Below are positions 1-7,784 of a DNA stretch of 64,000 bases, piece after piece. The notes under the pieces were generated by a model that made no database searches, had not been told where the DNA came from, and saw only the letters and a list, made by a program, of their open reading frames with translations. The position numbers and the translations under genes are program-made. The DNA lies in the NCBI GenBank assembly GCA_965248855.1, contig CBDFKQ010000012.1:62001-126000 (forward strand), written 5' to 3'. Origin of the DNA: CBDFKQ01 sp965248855 (GTDB taxonomy: Bacteria; Bacteroidota; Bacteroidia; Cytophagales; 172606-1). How positions within the stretch are numbered: the stretch's first letter is position 1; each line of letters starts with the position of its first letter.

Positions 1-500
1 ACAGTGGGATACTAAAAGTTACAAAAAATGAAGATTTAATTACTTTAAACTTCCCTGCGGTAGACAGGGAAGAAGTTGAAACTCCTCCGGGAATGATTTT
101 AGGATTGGGAAGTGTTGTTCCTAATGAAGTTTATAAAGTTAAAGATGATTTTATGGCTGTTTTGGATAGTGAAAAAGAGATACAAAACCTGCAACCTGAT
201 TTTATAACATTAAAGAAGATAAATGCAAGAGGAATTATTGTTACTGCAAAAGGAAATAATGTTGATTTTGTATCAAGATTTTTTGGACCCCAATCCGGTA
301 TAGATGAAGACCCTGTTACAGGTTCTGCCCACACAAAACTTATTCCTTATTGGGCTGAAATTTTAGGTAAAAATGAAATGATAGCAAAACAACTTTCTGA
401 ACGTGGAGGCGATTTAATTTGCAAACTAATTGGCGACAGGGTAGAAATAAGCGGGCAGGCAAAATTGTATATGACCGGCGAAATTGAAATAGAAGGCTGA
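1..500 (+). CDS. PhzF-family isomerase, C-terminal part (5' end outside window)
   Basis: The reading frame is open from the first bases of the window, so the gene begins upstream; about 166 residues are visible. The stretch GPQSGIDEDPVTGSAH followed by PYWAE is the typical C-terminal lobe signature of the PhzC/PhzF fold (diaminopimelate-epimerase-like, Pfam PF02567), and SGILKV...LNFPA just before it is also typical. Family members isomerise small metabolites, best known in phenazine synthesis, but most Bacteroidota copies have unknown substrates. An internal ATG at 93 is not the true start because homology extends upstream of it. A strong hairpin follows the stop. A degenerate copy of the last codons reappears near 1900. 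Confidence 0.85.
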   Translation, partial: SGILKVTKNEDLITLNFPAVDREEVETPPGMILGLGSVVPNEVYKVKDDFMAVLDSEKEIQNLQPDFITLKKINARGIIVTAKGNNVDFVSRFFGPQSGIDEDPVTGSAHTKLIPYWAEILGKNEMIAKQLSERGGDLICKLIGDRVEISGQAKLYMTGEIEIEG

Positions 501-514
501 TTTTTATTTTTTTC

Positions 515-553
515 AAACACCCTTATAGATTTTTAAAATCTATAAGGGTGTTT
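515..553. terminator. Rho-independent terminator after the phzF-like gene
   Basis: A near-perfect 16-bp stem, AAACACCCTTATAGAT pairing with ATCTATAAGGGTGTTT around a 7-base loop, is followed by T-rich sequence. It starts 14 bases after the stop codon. The same arms return in altered form at 1955-1986. Confidence 0.8.
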
Positions 554-657
554 GTTTTAATATCCTGAATATGATGATATAGAAAACTCATCCATTGATT
601 CAATAATAAAATAGTTTTTTATATTTGATTTAATTTTTTCAAAAATCATTTTTTCTT

Positions 658-1806
658 ATGGGAATTGAAGGTTCTTCTCCACGTTTAAAAATTGGACAGG
701 GGTATATTAGCGGTTATACCGGTATTTTTTTAGGCATCCTTTCGTTATTTGCAATATTTTGTTTCCATTTTCCGGAATATTTTACGACACCTGAATTTCG
801 TGAAGTATACACAGGTGAAATGATGAAAAAATTATTAATGAGCATAATAATCGCTTCATTTTTTTTCGCCACTTTAAGTTTTTTATTAAGTAAAAAGAAG
901 CAATTAGCATTAATCGGAATTGTATTTTCAGCAATTGCGGTGGCTTTAGGTGGTTTTGAAGTAAAAGCCCGTTCCGTTGAAAAAACGGTGTGGCACATAG
1001 GATTAGATTGGTTGATATTGGATTTATTTATTCTGGCAATAATCTTTATACCTATCGAAATGGCATTTCCTAAAAATAAAAATCAAACCCGATTTCATCC
1101 TGAATGGAAAACTGACCTTGTTTATTTCGCCATTAGTCATTTGTTTGTTCAATTTTTTGGAGTAATTACTCAATCCCCTGCTAAAATCCTTTTTGGATGG
1201 ATTGGCCTCGCTCCTCTTCAACATTGGGTGCAAAATCTTCCGTTTGTTTTTGAGTTTTTATTGGCATTATTAGTTACGGATTTCTTTCAATACTGGGCAC
1301 ACAGGTTATTTCATTCGCATGTTTATTTATGGAGATTTCATTCGGTTCATCATTCAACACAATCGATGGATTGGCTTGCAGGATCAAGAACGCACTTTAT
1401 AGATATTTTTGTAACACGTTCTATTTCTTTTATTCCGTTATATGTTTGTGGCTTTTCTGAAATTACGTTTAATACGTATATAATTTTTGTTTCAATTCAT
1501 GCAGTGCTTATTCATGCAAATACAAGTATAAATTTTGGGTTATTTAAGTATTTATTAGTCACGCCACAGTTTCATCATTGGCATCATTGCGAAGATCCTG
1601 CACATTATGGTAAAAATTTCGCTATTCATTTCCCTTTTTTAGATAAAATATTTGGTACTTACTATTTACCGGGCAATGTTTGGCCCGAAAGTACCGGAGT
1701 AAGAGAAGGAAGTTATCCAAAAGGTTATTTTAAGCAATTAGTTTATCCATTTACAAAAAGCCCTTTTGATAATGATTTAAATATGAACGAAACAAGTAAA
1801 AGGTAA
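658..1806 (+). CDS. Sterol desaturase / fatty acid hydroxylase superfamily membrane protein
   Basis: A 382-residue membrane protein with the di-iron histidine boxes of the fatty acid hydroxylase superfamily (PF04116): HRLFH at about 215-219, HSVHH at about 228-232 and HHWHH at about 306-310. Hydrophobic segments lie near 20-38, 60-78, 83-100, 116-134 and 195-215. The first ~110 residues, with three membrane segments, are an extension beyond the catalytic region. It would use O2 to hydroxylate or desaturate a lipid; the substrate cannot be told from sequence (sterol, hopanoid, carotenoid or fatty acyl are all possible). The start is the first ATG of the frame. The gene stands alone between two copies of a phzF 3' end, which suggests that it was inserted or duplicated as a unit. 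Confidence 0.85.
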   Translation: MGIEGSSPRLKIGQGYISGYTGIFLGILSLFAIFCFHFPEYFTTPEFREVYTGEMMKKLLMSIIIASFFFATLSFLLSKKKQLALIGIVFSAIAVALGGFEVKARSVEKTVWHIGLDWLILDLFILAIIFIPIEMAFPKNKNQTRFHPEWKTDLVYFAISHLFVQFFGVITQSPAKILFGWIGLAPLQHWVQNLPFVFEFLLALLVTDFFQYWAHRLFHSHVYLWRFHSVHHSTQSMDWLAGSRTHFIDIFVTRSISFIPLYVCGFSEITFNTYIIFVSIHAVLIHANTSINFGLFKYLLVTPQFHHWHHCEDPAHYGKNFAIHFPFLDKIFGTYYLPGNVWPESTGVREGSYPKGYFKQLVYPFTKSPFDNDLNMNETSKR

Positions 1807-1861
1807 TTTTCCGTGAAAAAAAATTTTACTTTATAAACATGGCTATTTGCTTATTACTAAT

Positions 1862-1948
1862 TTATATACACATTCAGTTATTGAATGTCTAAACAATCGT
1901 GCAAGATTATATGTAAATGGTAAAATTGAAATAGAAATAGAATGCTGA
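1862..1948 (+). pseudogene. Remnant of a second phzF-like 3' end
   Basis: The frame ending at 1948 reads ARLYVNGKIEIEIEC before the stop, very close to AKLYMTGEIEIEG, the last residues of the phzF-like gene at 1-500. The DNA matches too (CAAGATTATATG against CAAAATTGTATATG, then AAATTGAAATAGAA in both), and the match runs on into the terminator hairpin. Nothing of the enzyme's catalytic region is left. I read it as a relic of a duplication; the left border is uncertain because similarity fades before about 1890. Confidence 0.5.
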
Positions 1949-1950
1949 TA

Positions 1951-1990
1951 AAAAACTCTTATAAATTTTAAAAAATCTATAAGGGTTTTT
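1951..1990. terminator. Bidirectional terminator between the hydroxylase and metF
   Basis: An imperfect stem, ACTCTTATAAATTTT with AAAATCTATAAGGGT, has A-rich sequence on the left and a T run on the right, so it can end transcription from both convergent sides. It is a diverged copy of the hairpin at 515-553. Confidence 0.65.
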
Positions 1991-1993
1991 ATT

Positions 1994-2950
1994 TTAAAAT
2001 AATTCTTTTGCTATTTTTCTTACCGAATCCGATTTTCCCATTGAATAATAATGCAAAATAGGTACACCAAATTTCATTAATTCTTTACTTTGTTTAATTC
2101 CCCACTCCACTCCTACTTGCTTCGCCTCATTGTCGTTTTTGCAAGCTTCTACAGCATCGACTAATTCTTCAGGCATGTCTAAATTAAATATTCTTGGAAG
2201 TACGGTAATTTGTTTTTTTGTTGTTATTGGTTTCAATCCGGGAATAATGGGAACATTTACACCTTCTTCCCTACATAGATTAACAAAGTCGAAGAATTTT
2301 TGATTATCAAAAAACATTTGAGTAACAATGTATTCGGCACCTAATTCAACTTTCTTTTTTAAATATTTAATATCTGTTTTTAAATTTGGTGCTTCCGAAT
2401 GTTTTTCAGGATAACCTGCCACACCCAAACAAAAATTTGTCGGGCTTGATCTTTCCATTTCTTCATCTATATATTTCCCATGGTTCATGTCTGTAACCTG
2501 CTTTAAAAGATCAGTTGCATACCTGTGTCCATCCGGTTGTGAAACGAAAACACCTTCACTTTTTATAGGGTCGCCACGCAACACCAAAATATTTTCGACA
2601 CCCAAAAAATCAAGATCAATAAGAGCATTTTCAGTTTCTTCTTTAGAGAATCCGCCACAAATAATATGCGGTACTGCATCAACTTTAAAACGGTTCATTA
2701 TTGCTGCGCAAATACCAACTGTACCGGGTCTTTTACGGGTTGTATGTCGTTCCAACAAACCATTTTCATGTTTTTTATATACATATTCTTCTCGATGGTA
2801 GGTAACATCAATAAATGGAGGTTTAAATTCCATTAATGGTTCAATAGCATCGAATAATGATTTTATACTTTCTCCCTTTAATGGCGGTAAAATTTCGAAG
2901 GAAAATAATGTACTTTTTGCCTGATCTATTAGTTGGGTAACTTTTGTCAT
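1994..2950 (-). CDS. metF: Methylenetetrahydrofolate reductase
   Basis: A 318-residue protein of full family length (PF02219, TIM barrel with FAD). Recognisable parts are FSFEILPP near the N-terminus, DVTYHREEYV, the GDPIK loop after NILVLRG (about 130), GVAGYPEKH (about 178-186) and TQMFFDNQ (about 212-219). The enzyme reduces 5,10-methylene-THF to 5-methyl-THF for methionine synthesis in the cytosol. The start is the first ATG, and a TAAATTTG box about 30 bases upstream fits the Bacteroidota -7 consensus. No methionine synthase gene is adjacent; ahcY of the same cycle lies elsewhere in the window at 40.5 kb. It ends at a shared terminator. Confidence 0.97.
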   Translation of the reverse strand: MTKVTQLIDQAKSTLFSFEILPPLKGESIKSLFDAIEPLMEFKPPFIDVTYHREEYVYKKHENGLLERHTTRKRPGTVGICAAIMNRFKVDAVPHIICGGFSKEETENALIDLDFLGVENILVLRGDPIKSEGVFVSQPDGHRYATDLLKQVTDMNHGKYIDEEMERSSPTNFCLGVAGYPEKHSEAPNLKTDIKYLKKKVELGAEYIVTQMFFDNQKFFDFVNLCREEGVNVPIIPGLKPITTKKQITVLPRIFNLDMPEELVDAVEACKNDNEAKQVGVEWGIKQSKELMKFGVPILHYYSMGKSDSVRKIAKELF

Positions 2951-3063
2951 GAAGTATTTTTATTTTTTAACAGCAACAAATTTAGAAAGTTATTTTAAAA
3001 AACATTAAATGATTCAAAAACAGTTATAATTTTAAGGCTAAACTTTATTTCCTGAAAATTAGA

Positions 3064-4290
3064 ATGCCTATACCGCATAGAAAAAACTCTTTATGCCTTA
3101 ATTGCAATCGTCAACTTAATGAGGAGGATAATTATTGCCCTGAATGCGGGCAAGAGAATAATGATAAAGTGGTAAGATTTTCTGAGCTTGTGAAGGAAGT
3201 TTTTGGAAATATTTTCGCCTATGACTCTCAATTTGTAAGAAGTGTAATTCCTTTTTTATTCAAACCCGGTTACTTGACAAACCAATTTTTGGCAGGGAAG
3301 AGGAAAAGATACATTCAACCAATAAAATTATATTTTGCCACAAGTTTTTTATTTTTCCTCTTTTATTCAAATCAATTTAATTTTAATATTAATGAAAAAG
3401 ACCTTAAAGGGAATGTAAATTTAAATATAAACCTTAATAAAAAGGATTCTTTACACGTAAAAAATGAATTTGGAAGTATTATAGACAGCTTAAAAAATTT
3501 AGGTATAGATTCTACAACTATCAAAGATTATGTAAATAAACACAAAATAAAAAACTCATCAAAAACAAAAAAAAGCAAAAAAAATGAAAATATATTCGAT
3601 CAAATATTTAATGATAAAACACAAAAACTTATAAAGGATAAAAAACTTAATCCCGAAAATCTTTTAGACAGTTTGAAAATTGAAAAAAGTTTTTTCAGTC
3701 TGCTTTTAGCAAAACAAGGTATAAAAGTTGCAAATGAAGGAGGAATTAAAGAGTTTTTTAATTATGCACTAAGTAAGTTGCCACTTATGATGTTTATTGT
3801 AATGCCCATTGTAGCATTGATATTAAAATTATTATATGCGGGTATTTTTTCAAGAACAATATTTTATCTAAAAAGAGCTTTTAAATGGTTTTTTCATGTT
3901 GGTACAAAAACCATTCATAAGGCAGTACAAACTTCCGGAATCAATTTAAATATTATAGATCCAAAAGGATTTTTATATCAAAAATTTACTTATCCAAGGC
4001 GGTATTACATTGAACATTTAACCTTTACTCTTCACTTACATTCCTTTTTATTTTTTTGCTTTGTATTAATATATTTTATTTTAAAAATAGAACTAATCAT
4101 TTGGAGGGATATATTATTATGGATTATGGGCTTATGGATGGTTATTTATCCCTGGATATCATTCAAAAAAGTATATAAAGAATCATTTATAAAAACAGGT
4201 ATTAAAGTGTTTATGCTTTTAAATGCATATATAATAAGTATAGCTATATGTTTTATTTACCTATTATTTATTAGCCTTTTATTATTTTAG
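3064..4290 (+). CDS. DUF3667 family zinc-ribbon membrane protein
   Basis: 408 residues. A four-cysteine zinc ribbon, CLNCNRQL then CPECGQEN, occupies residues 11-34. It is followed by a conserved stretch (VREVFGNIFAYDSQ-like, then RSVIPFLFKPGYLTNQFLAGKRKRY is characteristic of DUF3667), a first membrane segment at about 92-103, a lysine-rich soluble insert of roughly 110 residues, and four more hydrophobic segments in the C-terminal half. The family is common in Bacteroidota and has no established function. The lysine/asparagine-rich insert is low in complexity. It is monocistronic, transcribed divergently from metF, and followed by a long hairpin. Confidence 0.8.
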   Translation: MPIPHRKNSLCLNCNRQLNEEDNYCPECGQENNDKVVRFSELVKEVFGNIFAYDSQFVRSVIPFLFKPGYLTNQFLAGKRKRYIQPIKLYFATSFLFFLFYSNQFNFNINEKDLKGNVNLNINLNKKDSLHVKNEFGSIIDSLKNLGIDSTTIKDYVNKHKIKNSSKTKKSKKNENIFDQIFNDKTQKLIKDKKLNPENLLDSLKIEKSFFSLLLAKQGIKVANEGGIKEFFNYALSKLPLMMFIVMPIVALILKLLYAGIFSRTIFYLKRAFKWFFHVGTKTIHKAVQTSGINLNIIDPKGFLYQKFTYPRRYYIEHLTFTLHLHSFLFFCFVLIYFILKIELIIWRDILLWIMGLWMVIYPWISFKKVYKESFIKTGIKVFMLLNAYIISIAICFIYLLFISLLLF

Positions 4291-4398
4291 CAGATATTAA
4301 AATAATAATTAGGGGTTTGCTTGCAGCCCGGGCTTAACATTACAATCTTTTTGTTCGTACCTCATAAAAGTATTTCCTTTTCAATCCAAAATAAAAAA

Positions 4399-4440
4399 AT
4401 GAATATACCGATATCAATAAATTGGTATCGGTATATTCAT
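4399..4440. terminator. Long AT-rich hairpin after the DUF3667 gene
   Basis: A perfect 15-bp stem, ATGAATATACCGATA with TATCGGTATATTCAT, around a 12-base loop. It lies between two convergent genes and may terminate both. Its centre, ATATCAATAAATTG, is shared with the hairpin at 16968-16989, so it may belong to a dispersed repeat family. Confidence 0.55.
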
Positions 4441-4503
4441 AAAATAAAAAAAGGAAATCATGTATGATTGCTTTTGCAAAACACCGGGAAGGAAAAGAAA
4501 AAA

Positions 4504-5166
4504 TTAAAGTATAATCATTTCCTTAATTTCTTTACTTACTATCAAACTGCCTTCAGTTGCTTTTATAATTTCTTCAACAGTAACTCCAGGTGCAGTTTCT
4601 AATAATAAAAAACCACCGCCGGGTAAAACATCCATTACTGCAAGTTCAGTAATTATTTTTTTAACGCAGTTTGTACCTGTTAATGGTAACGAACATTTTT
4701 TCAATAGTTTTGATTGACCCTCTTTATTTACATGTTGCATAGCAACAATAATATTTTTTGCCGATGCAACTAAATCCATCGCTCCTCCCATTCCTTTTAC
4801 CATTTTACCGGGTATTTTCCAATTTGCTATATTACCATTTTCCGAAACTTCCATTGCACCCAATATTGTAAGGTCAACATGCCCACCTCTTATCATTGCA
4901 AAACTATCTGCAGAATTAAATAAAGAGGAACCTTTAAGCATCGTAATTGTTTGTTTTCCGGCATTTATTAAATCAGCATCCACTTCACTCTCTTCAGGAA
5001 ATGGACCAATCCCTAACAATCCATTTTCAGATTGTAAAACAACATTTATATTTGAAGGGATATAATTTGCAACTAAAGTAGGAATTCCAATTCCTAAATT
5101 AACATAATATCCATCGTGTATTTCCTGCGCAATTCTCTTTGCAATCCCAAATTTATCTAAAGGCAT
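4504..5166 (-). CDS. scoB: 3-oxoacid CoA-transferase subunit B
   Basis: 220 residues, full length for the beta subunit of class I CoA-transferases. The catalytic glutamate sits in SENGLLGIGPFP (about 46-57), and GGHVDLTILGAMEV and MKGMGGAMDL-like stretches are typical. With subunit A it moves CoA between succinyl-CoA or acyl-CoA and acetoacetate or another 3-oxoacid, opening ketone bodies or short-chain acids to central metabolism. It lies downstream of subunit A with a gap of about 118 bases filled by a GACAAAA-type repeat, so coupling is looser than usual. The paralogous atoA/atoD naming is equally possible. Confidence 0.92.
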   Translation of the reverse strand: MPLDKFGIAKRIAQEIHDGYYVNLGIGIPTLVANYIPSNINVVLQSENGLLGIGPFPEESEVDADLINAGKQTITMLKGSSLFNSADSFAMIRGGHVDLTILGAMEVSENGNIANWKIPGKMVKGMGGAMDLVASAKNIIVAMQHVNKEGQSKLLKKCSLPLTGTNCVKKIITELAVMDVLPGGGFLLLETAPGVTVEEIIKATEGSLIVSKEIKEMIIL

Positions 5167-5186
5167 AAGTGTAGTTCAGACATTAG

Positions 5187-5262
5187 AAGAAAGACAAAAG
5201 ACAAAAGATTTAAATGATTATAAAATTTAAACTTTCTTTTGTCTATTGTCTATTGTCTTTTA
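5187..5262. repeat. GACAAAA / TTTTGTC inverted repeat between the CoA-transferase genes
   Basis: Left arm AAAGACAAAAGACAAAAG is followed about 25 bases later by CTTTTGTCTATTGTCTATT, a run of TTGTCTA units. The arms are nearly reverse complements and would fold into a hairpin in the mRNA between subunits A and B. Confidence 0.6.
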
Positions 5263-5284
5263 TCTTTTTGTATTTTGTATTTGT

Positions 5285-5980
5285 CTATTTTTTAACAGTT
5301 TTTTGTTCAATTCTTTTTTCATAATTAATTCCTTGGAAAATTCTGTTTACATAAATTCCGGGAGTATGAATATCATTAGGGTTTAACGAACCAATCGGAA
5401 CAAGTTCTTCAACTTCTGCAATAGTTATTTTCCCTGCCGTAGCCATCATCGGATTAAAATTACGCGCTGTACCTTTATAAATTAAATTTCCGGATTCATC
5501 ACCTTTCCATGCTTTTACAATTGCAAAATCTGCTTTAAGCCAATGCTCCAAAAGATATTCTTTTCCATAAAACTCTCGAATTTCTTTCCCTTCTGCCACT
5601 TCAGTACCAACTCCTGCGGGAGTAAAAAATGCCGGTATTCCTGCACCACCCGCTCTTATTCTTTCAGCCAGTGTACCTTGTGGTAATAATTCTACTTCAA
5701 GTTCACCTGCTAATAATTGCCGCTCAAACTCCCGGTTTTCTCCTACGTAAGATGAAATCATTTTTTTTACTTGTTTGGCTTTTAATAATAAACCTATTCC
5801 AAAATTATCTACACCTGCATTATTTGAAATGCAGGTTAAATTTTTAATACCCTTATTAAGCAAGGCATTAATACAGTTTTCGGGAATACCACACAAACCA
5901 AATCCACCCAACATTAAAGTTGAATTATCAACAATATCAAATATTGCTTCTTCTGCATTTGTAACAACCTTATTTATCAT
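5285..5980 (-). CDS. scoA: 3-oxoacid CoA-transferase subunit A
   Basis: About 231 residues from the start I prefer (MINKVVTNAEEAI). An in-frame ATG 24 bases upstream at 6004 would add MFFYFLVR, which is not typical of the family. The glycine-rich LMLGGFGLCGIPEN near residue 25-38 is the signature of the alpha subunit, and GAGIPAFFTPAGVGTEVAEGK is also characteristic. It forms the CoA-transferase with the product of the gene just downstream. The pair is convergent with the DUF3667 gene and divergent from the YceI gene. I see no regulator next to it. Confidence 0.92.
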   Translation of the reverse strand: MINKVVTNAEEAIFDIVDNSTLMLGGFGLCGIPENCINALLNKGIKNLTCISNNAGVDNFGIGLLLKAKQVKKMISSYVGENREFERQLLAGELEVELLPQGTLAERIRAGGAGIPAFFTPAGVGTEVAEGKEIREFYGKEYLLEHWLKADFAIVKAWKGDESGNLIYKGTARNFNPMMATAGKITIAEVEELVPIGSLNPNDIHTPGIYVNRIFQGINYEKRIEQKTVKK

Positions 5981-6150
5981 ACGTACTAAAAAATAAAAAA
6001 ACATCCAAACTTTTAAATGTATCCGAACTTTTTAAAGAATATAAAAGTTGTGATAAAAATGATATTTATGTGTTGCAACTTTTATTAAGCTCGTATAAAT
6101 TGCATATGTTTATATCAATCTATTTAATTAAACCAAAATTCACAAAAAAA

Positions 6151-6765
6151 ATGAAAAAATTATTTTCTATTCCGGTAGTGCTCGCTTTTATTTCTTTAAG
6201 CGCATTCACAATTATTAACGCACCTGTAGATACTGTTTACAAGGTGGACACCAACAAAAGTGATGTTAAATGGGTTGGCAAAAAAGTAACAGGCCAACAT
6301 AATGGTAAAATAAAAATTGCCAGTGGTGATTTAACAGTTAAAGGAAATGTTGTAACAGGTGGAATTATCACTATTGATATGACTTCAATTTCTAATGATG
6401 ATATCACAGACCAAGAAGGTAATGCAAAATTATTAGGTCATTTAAAATCTGCAGATTTTTTTAATGTAGAAAAATTTGCAACTGCTAAATTTGAAATTGG
6501 CAGTATGAAACCTAATACCAAAGCTGCAGGAAAAAACAACTATAACGTTGCCGGTAAATTAACAATTAAAGGAATTACTAAAGATGTAACTTTCCCTGCA
6601 ACAGTGGTAATTGCAGGTAATAAATTAACTGCAAATGCTGATGTTAAATTAGACCGTACCTTATGGGATATTAAATATGGTTCAGGTAAATTTTTCGACG
6701 GTTTAGGCGATAAAATGATCCATGATGATTTTGATATTAAATTTGAAATTGCCGCTACAAAATAA
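6151..6765 (+). CDS. YceI family periplasmic lipid-binding-like protein
   Basis: 204 residues from the ATG at 6151, which begins a clear signal peptide (MKKLFSIPVVLAFISLSAFT); an in-frame ATG at 6070 would put 27 hydrophobic-basic residues in front and is unlikely. The mature part has the YceI beta-barrel pattern (PF04264): a YKVDTNKSDVKWVGKK opening, HNGKIKI, the LTGHLKSADFF-type motif seen here as LLGHLKSADFFNVEKF, and ITKDVTFPATV. YceI proteins bind polyisoprenoids or similar lipids in the periplasm; the ligand here is unknown. A box resembling TAnnTTTG (TATGTTTA) lies about 40 bases upstream. A strong terminator follows. Confidence 0.92.
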   Translation: MKKLFSIPVVLAFISLSAFTIINAPVDTVYKVDTNKSDVKWVGKKVTGQHNGKIKIASGDLTVKGNVVTGGIITIDMTSISNDDITDQEGNAKLLGHLKSADFFNVEKFATAKFEIGSMKPNTKAAGKNNYNVAGKLTIKGITKDVTFPATVVIAGNKLTANADVKLDRTLWDIKYGSGKFFDGLGDKMIHDDFDIKFEIAATK

Positions 6766-6782
6766 TTATCTTACTCGATAAC

Positions 6783-6813
6783 AAAAAACCTCGCTAAACG
6801 GCGAGGTTTTTTT
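6783..6813 (+). terminator. Terminator after the YceI gene
   Basis: A perfect stem AAAAAACCTCGC with GCGAGGTTTTTT around a 6-base loop, ending in seven Ts. It may also serve the convergent gene at 6838-7746. Confidence 0.9.
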
Positions 6814-6837
6814 ATTTTAAATTAAAAATAACTTAAC

Positions 6838-7746
6838 TTAATATTTATCACACATTATTGGAAAATCATCGCGCAAAGTAATATTTACAGCTGCCCAGCT
6901 TGCAGTAGCCCATGCATAATCTTGTGTAATGTCAATCACACCTTTGTAACATTCATTTCCTTTTTTATAAGTATATAATCCATAAACAGTCCTACTCTGT
7001 TTTTCATTATTATTATTGGTATATACTTTCCAATCATCGAGAAAGAAATATAATTTATGTGGAATAATGCCTTTTGCTTTTATTTTGGCCGCTGCTTCTG
7101 CTAAAAGTTTGGCATCAGTGAAGGCACCTTTTGGTGGCACTTCGTTGTCTTCTTTATTGCCATGTTCTTGCACATATTTAAAGTTTTGGTACAATTTCTG
7201 ATATTTTGCAATCCCTTCCTGCACATCGCACAAAATTAAACCTTTTGCAAAAGATTTAGGGTCAGTTGTATTAGGGTCATTATTAAACCTGATTTCATTT
7301 TTCCATAAACCGGGATCTCCTTCACCCAATGCTTTTAAAAATAAATTAAAAGATTTGTTTTTTCCTGCTGATCCCGGCGCAAGATTTACCATTAATTCAT
7401 TGCCCAAAGCATCAACTTCTTGTTTCGAAAACATAAAGCTATTATAATCGTATTGGGTAGGATCGCCTTCTGCGCCTATTGCAATATTGATAAAATACAC
7501 TACAGAGCCATCACGATTTTCTTTAATTGTATGATTTGATAATGGGTCAGTTGTTTTTAAATAAACATATAACGGGTCACCATCCTTTACCTTAGAAACA
7601 GCATTTGGCTTTGCTTCCGCAAAGTTTTTATAAGGTTTATTTGTGAAAATAACTTCCCCTTGCGAGGATGTACCGTTTTTAGATTTTGATTGCCCAAACA
7701 TGGAAGTGAAGGATAAAATAGTAAGGAAATAAATGAGTTTTTTCAT
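6838..7746 (-). CDS. Secreted protein of unknown function
   Basis: 302 residues with a signal peptide (MKKLIYFLTILSFTSMFGQS, cleavage likely after FGQ). I do not recognise the family. The mature protein is mixed, with a stretch about 75-100 (VYFINIAIGAEGDPTQYDYN) that suggests a beta-sandwich, two cysteines near 177 and 263 and a third close to the end, and an Ala/Lys-rich helix around 213-228. It lies 38 bases downstream of the lipoprotein gene on the same strand, so the two may be co-expressed. There is no homology-based clue to its role; it is probably periplasmic or surface exposed. Confidence 0.7.
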   Translation of the reverse strand: MKKLIYFLTILSFTSMFGQSKSKNGTSSQGEVIFTNKPYKNFAEAKPNAVSKVKDGDPLYVYLKTTDPLSNHTIKENRDGSVVYFINIAIGAEGDPTQYDYNSFMFSKQEVDALGNELMVNLAPGSAGKNKSFNLFLKALGEGDPGLWKNEIRFNNDPNTTDPKSFAKGLILCDVQEGIAKYQKLYQNFKYVQEHGNKEDNEVPPKGAFTDAKLLAEAAAKIKAKGIIPHKLYFFLDDWKVYTNNNNEKQSRTVYGLYTYKKGNECYKGVIDITQDYAWATASWAAVNITLRDDFPIMCDKY

Positions 7747-7784
7747 GGGATAATTTTTGATTACATTAAGGTTATATATTCAAA

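Noticed and set aside
131..334. Minus-strand open frame inside the phzF-like gene
   Set aside because: It is the antisense shadow of a well-conserved enzyme region and has no start signal or homology.
2951..3063. SAM-type riboswitch in front of metF
   Set aside because: The leader is short and AT-rich, and I find no conserved SAM riboswitch core.
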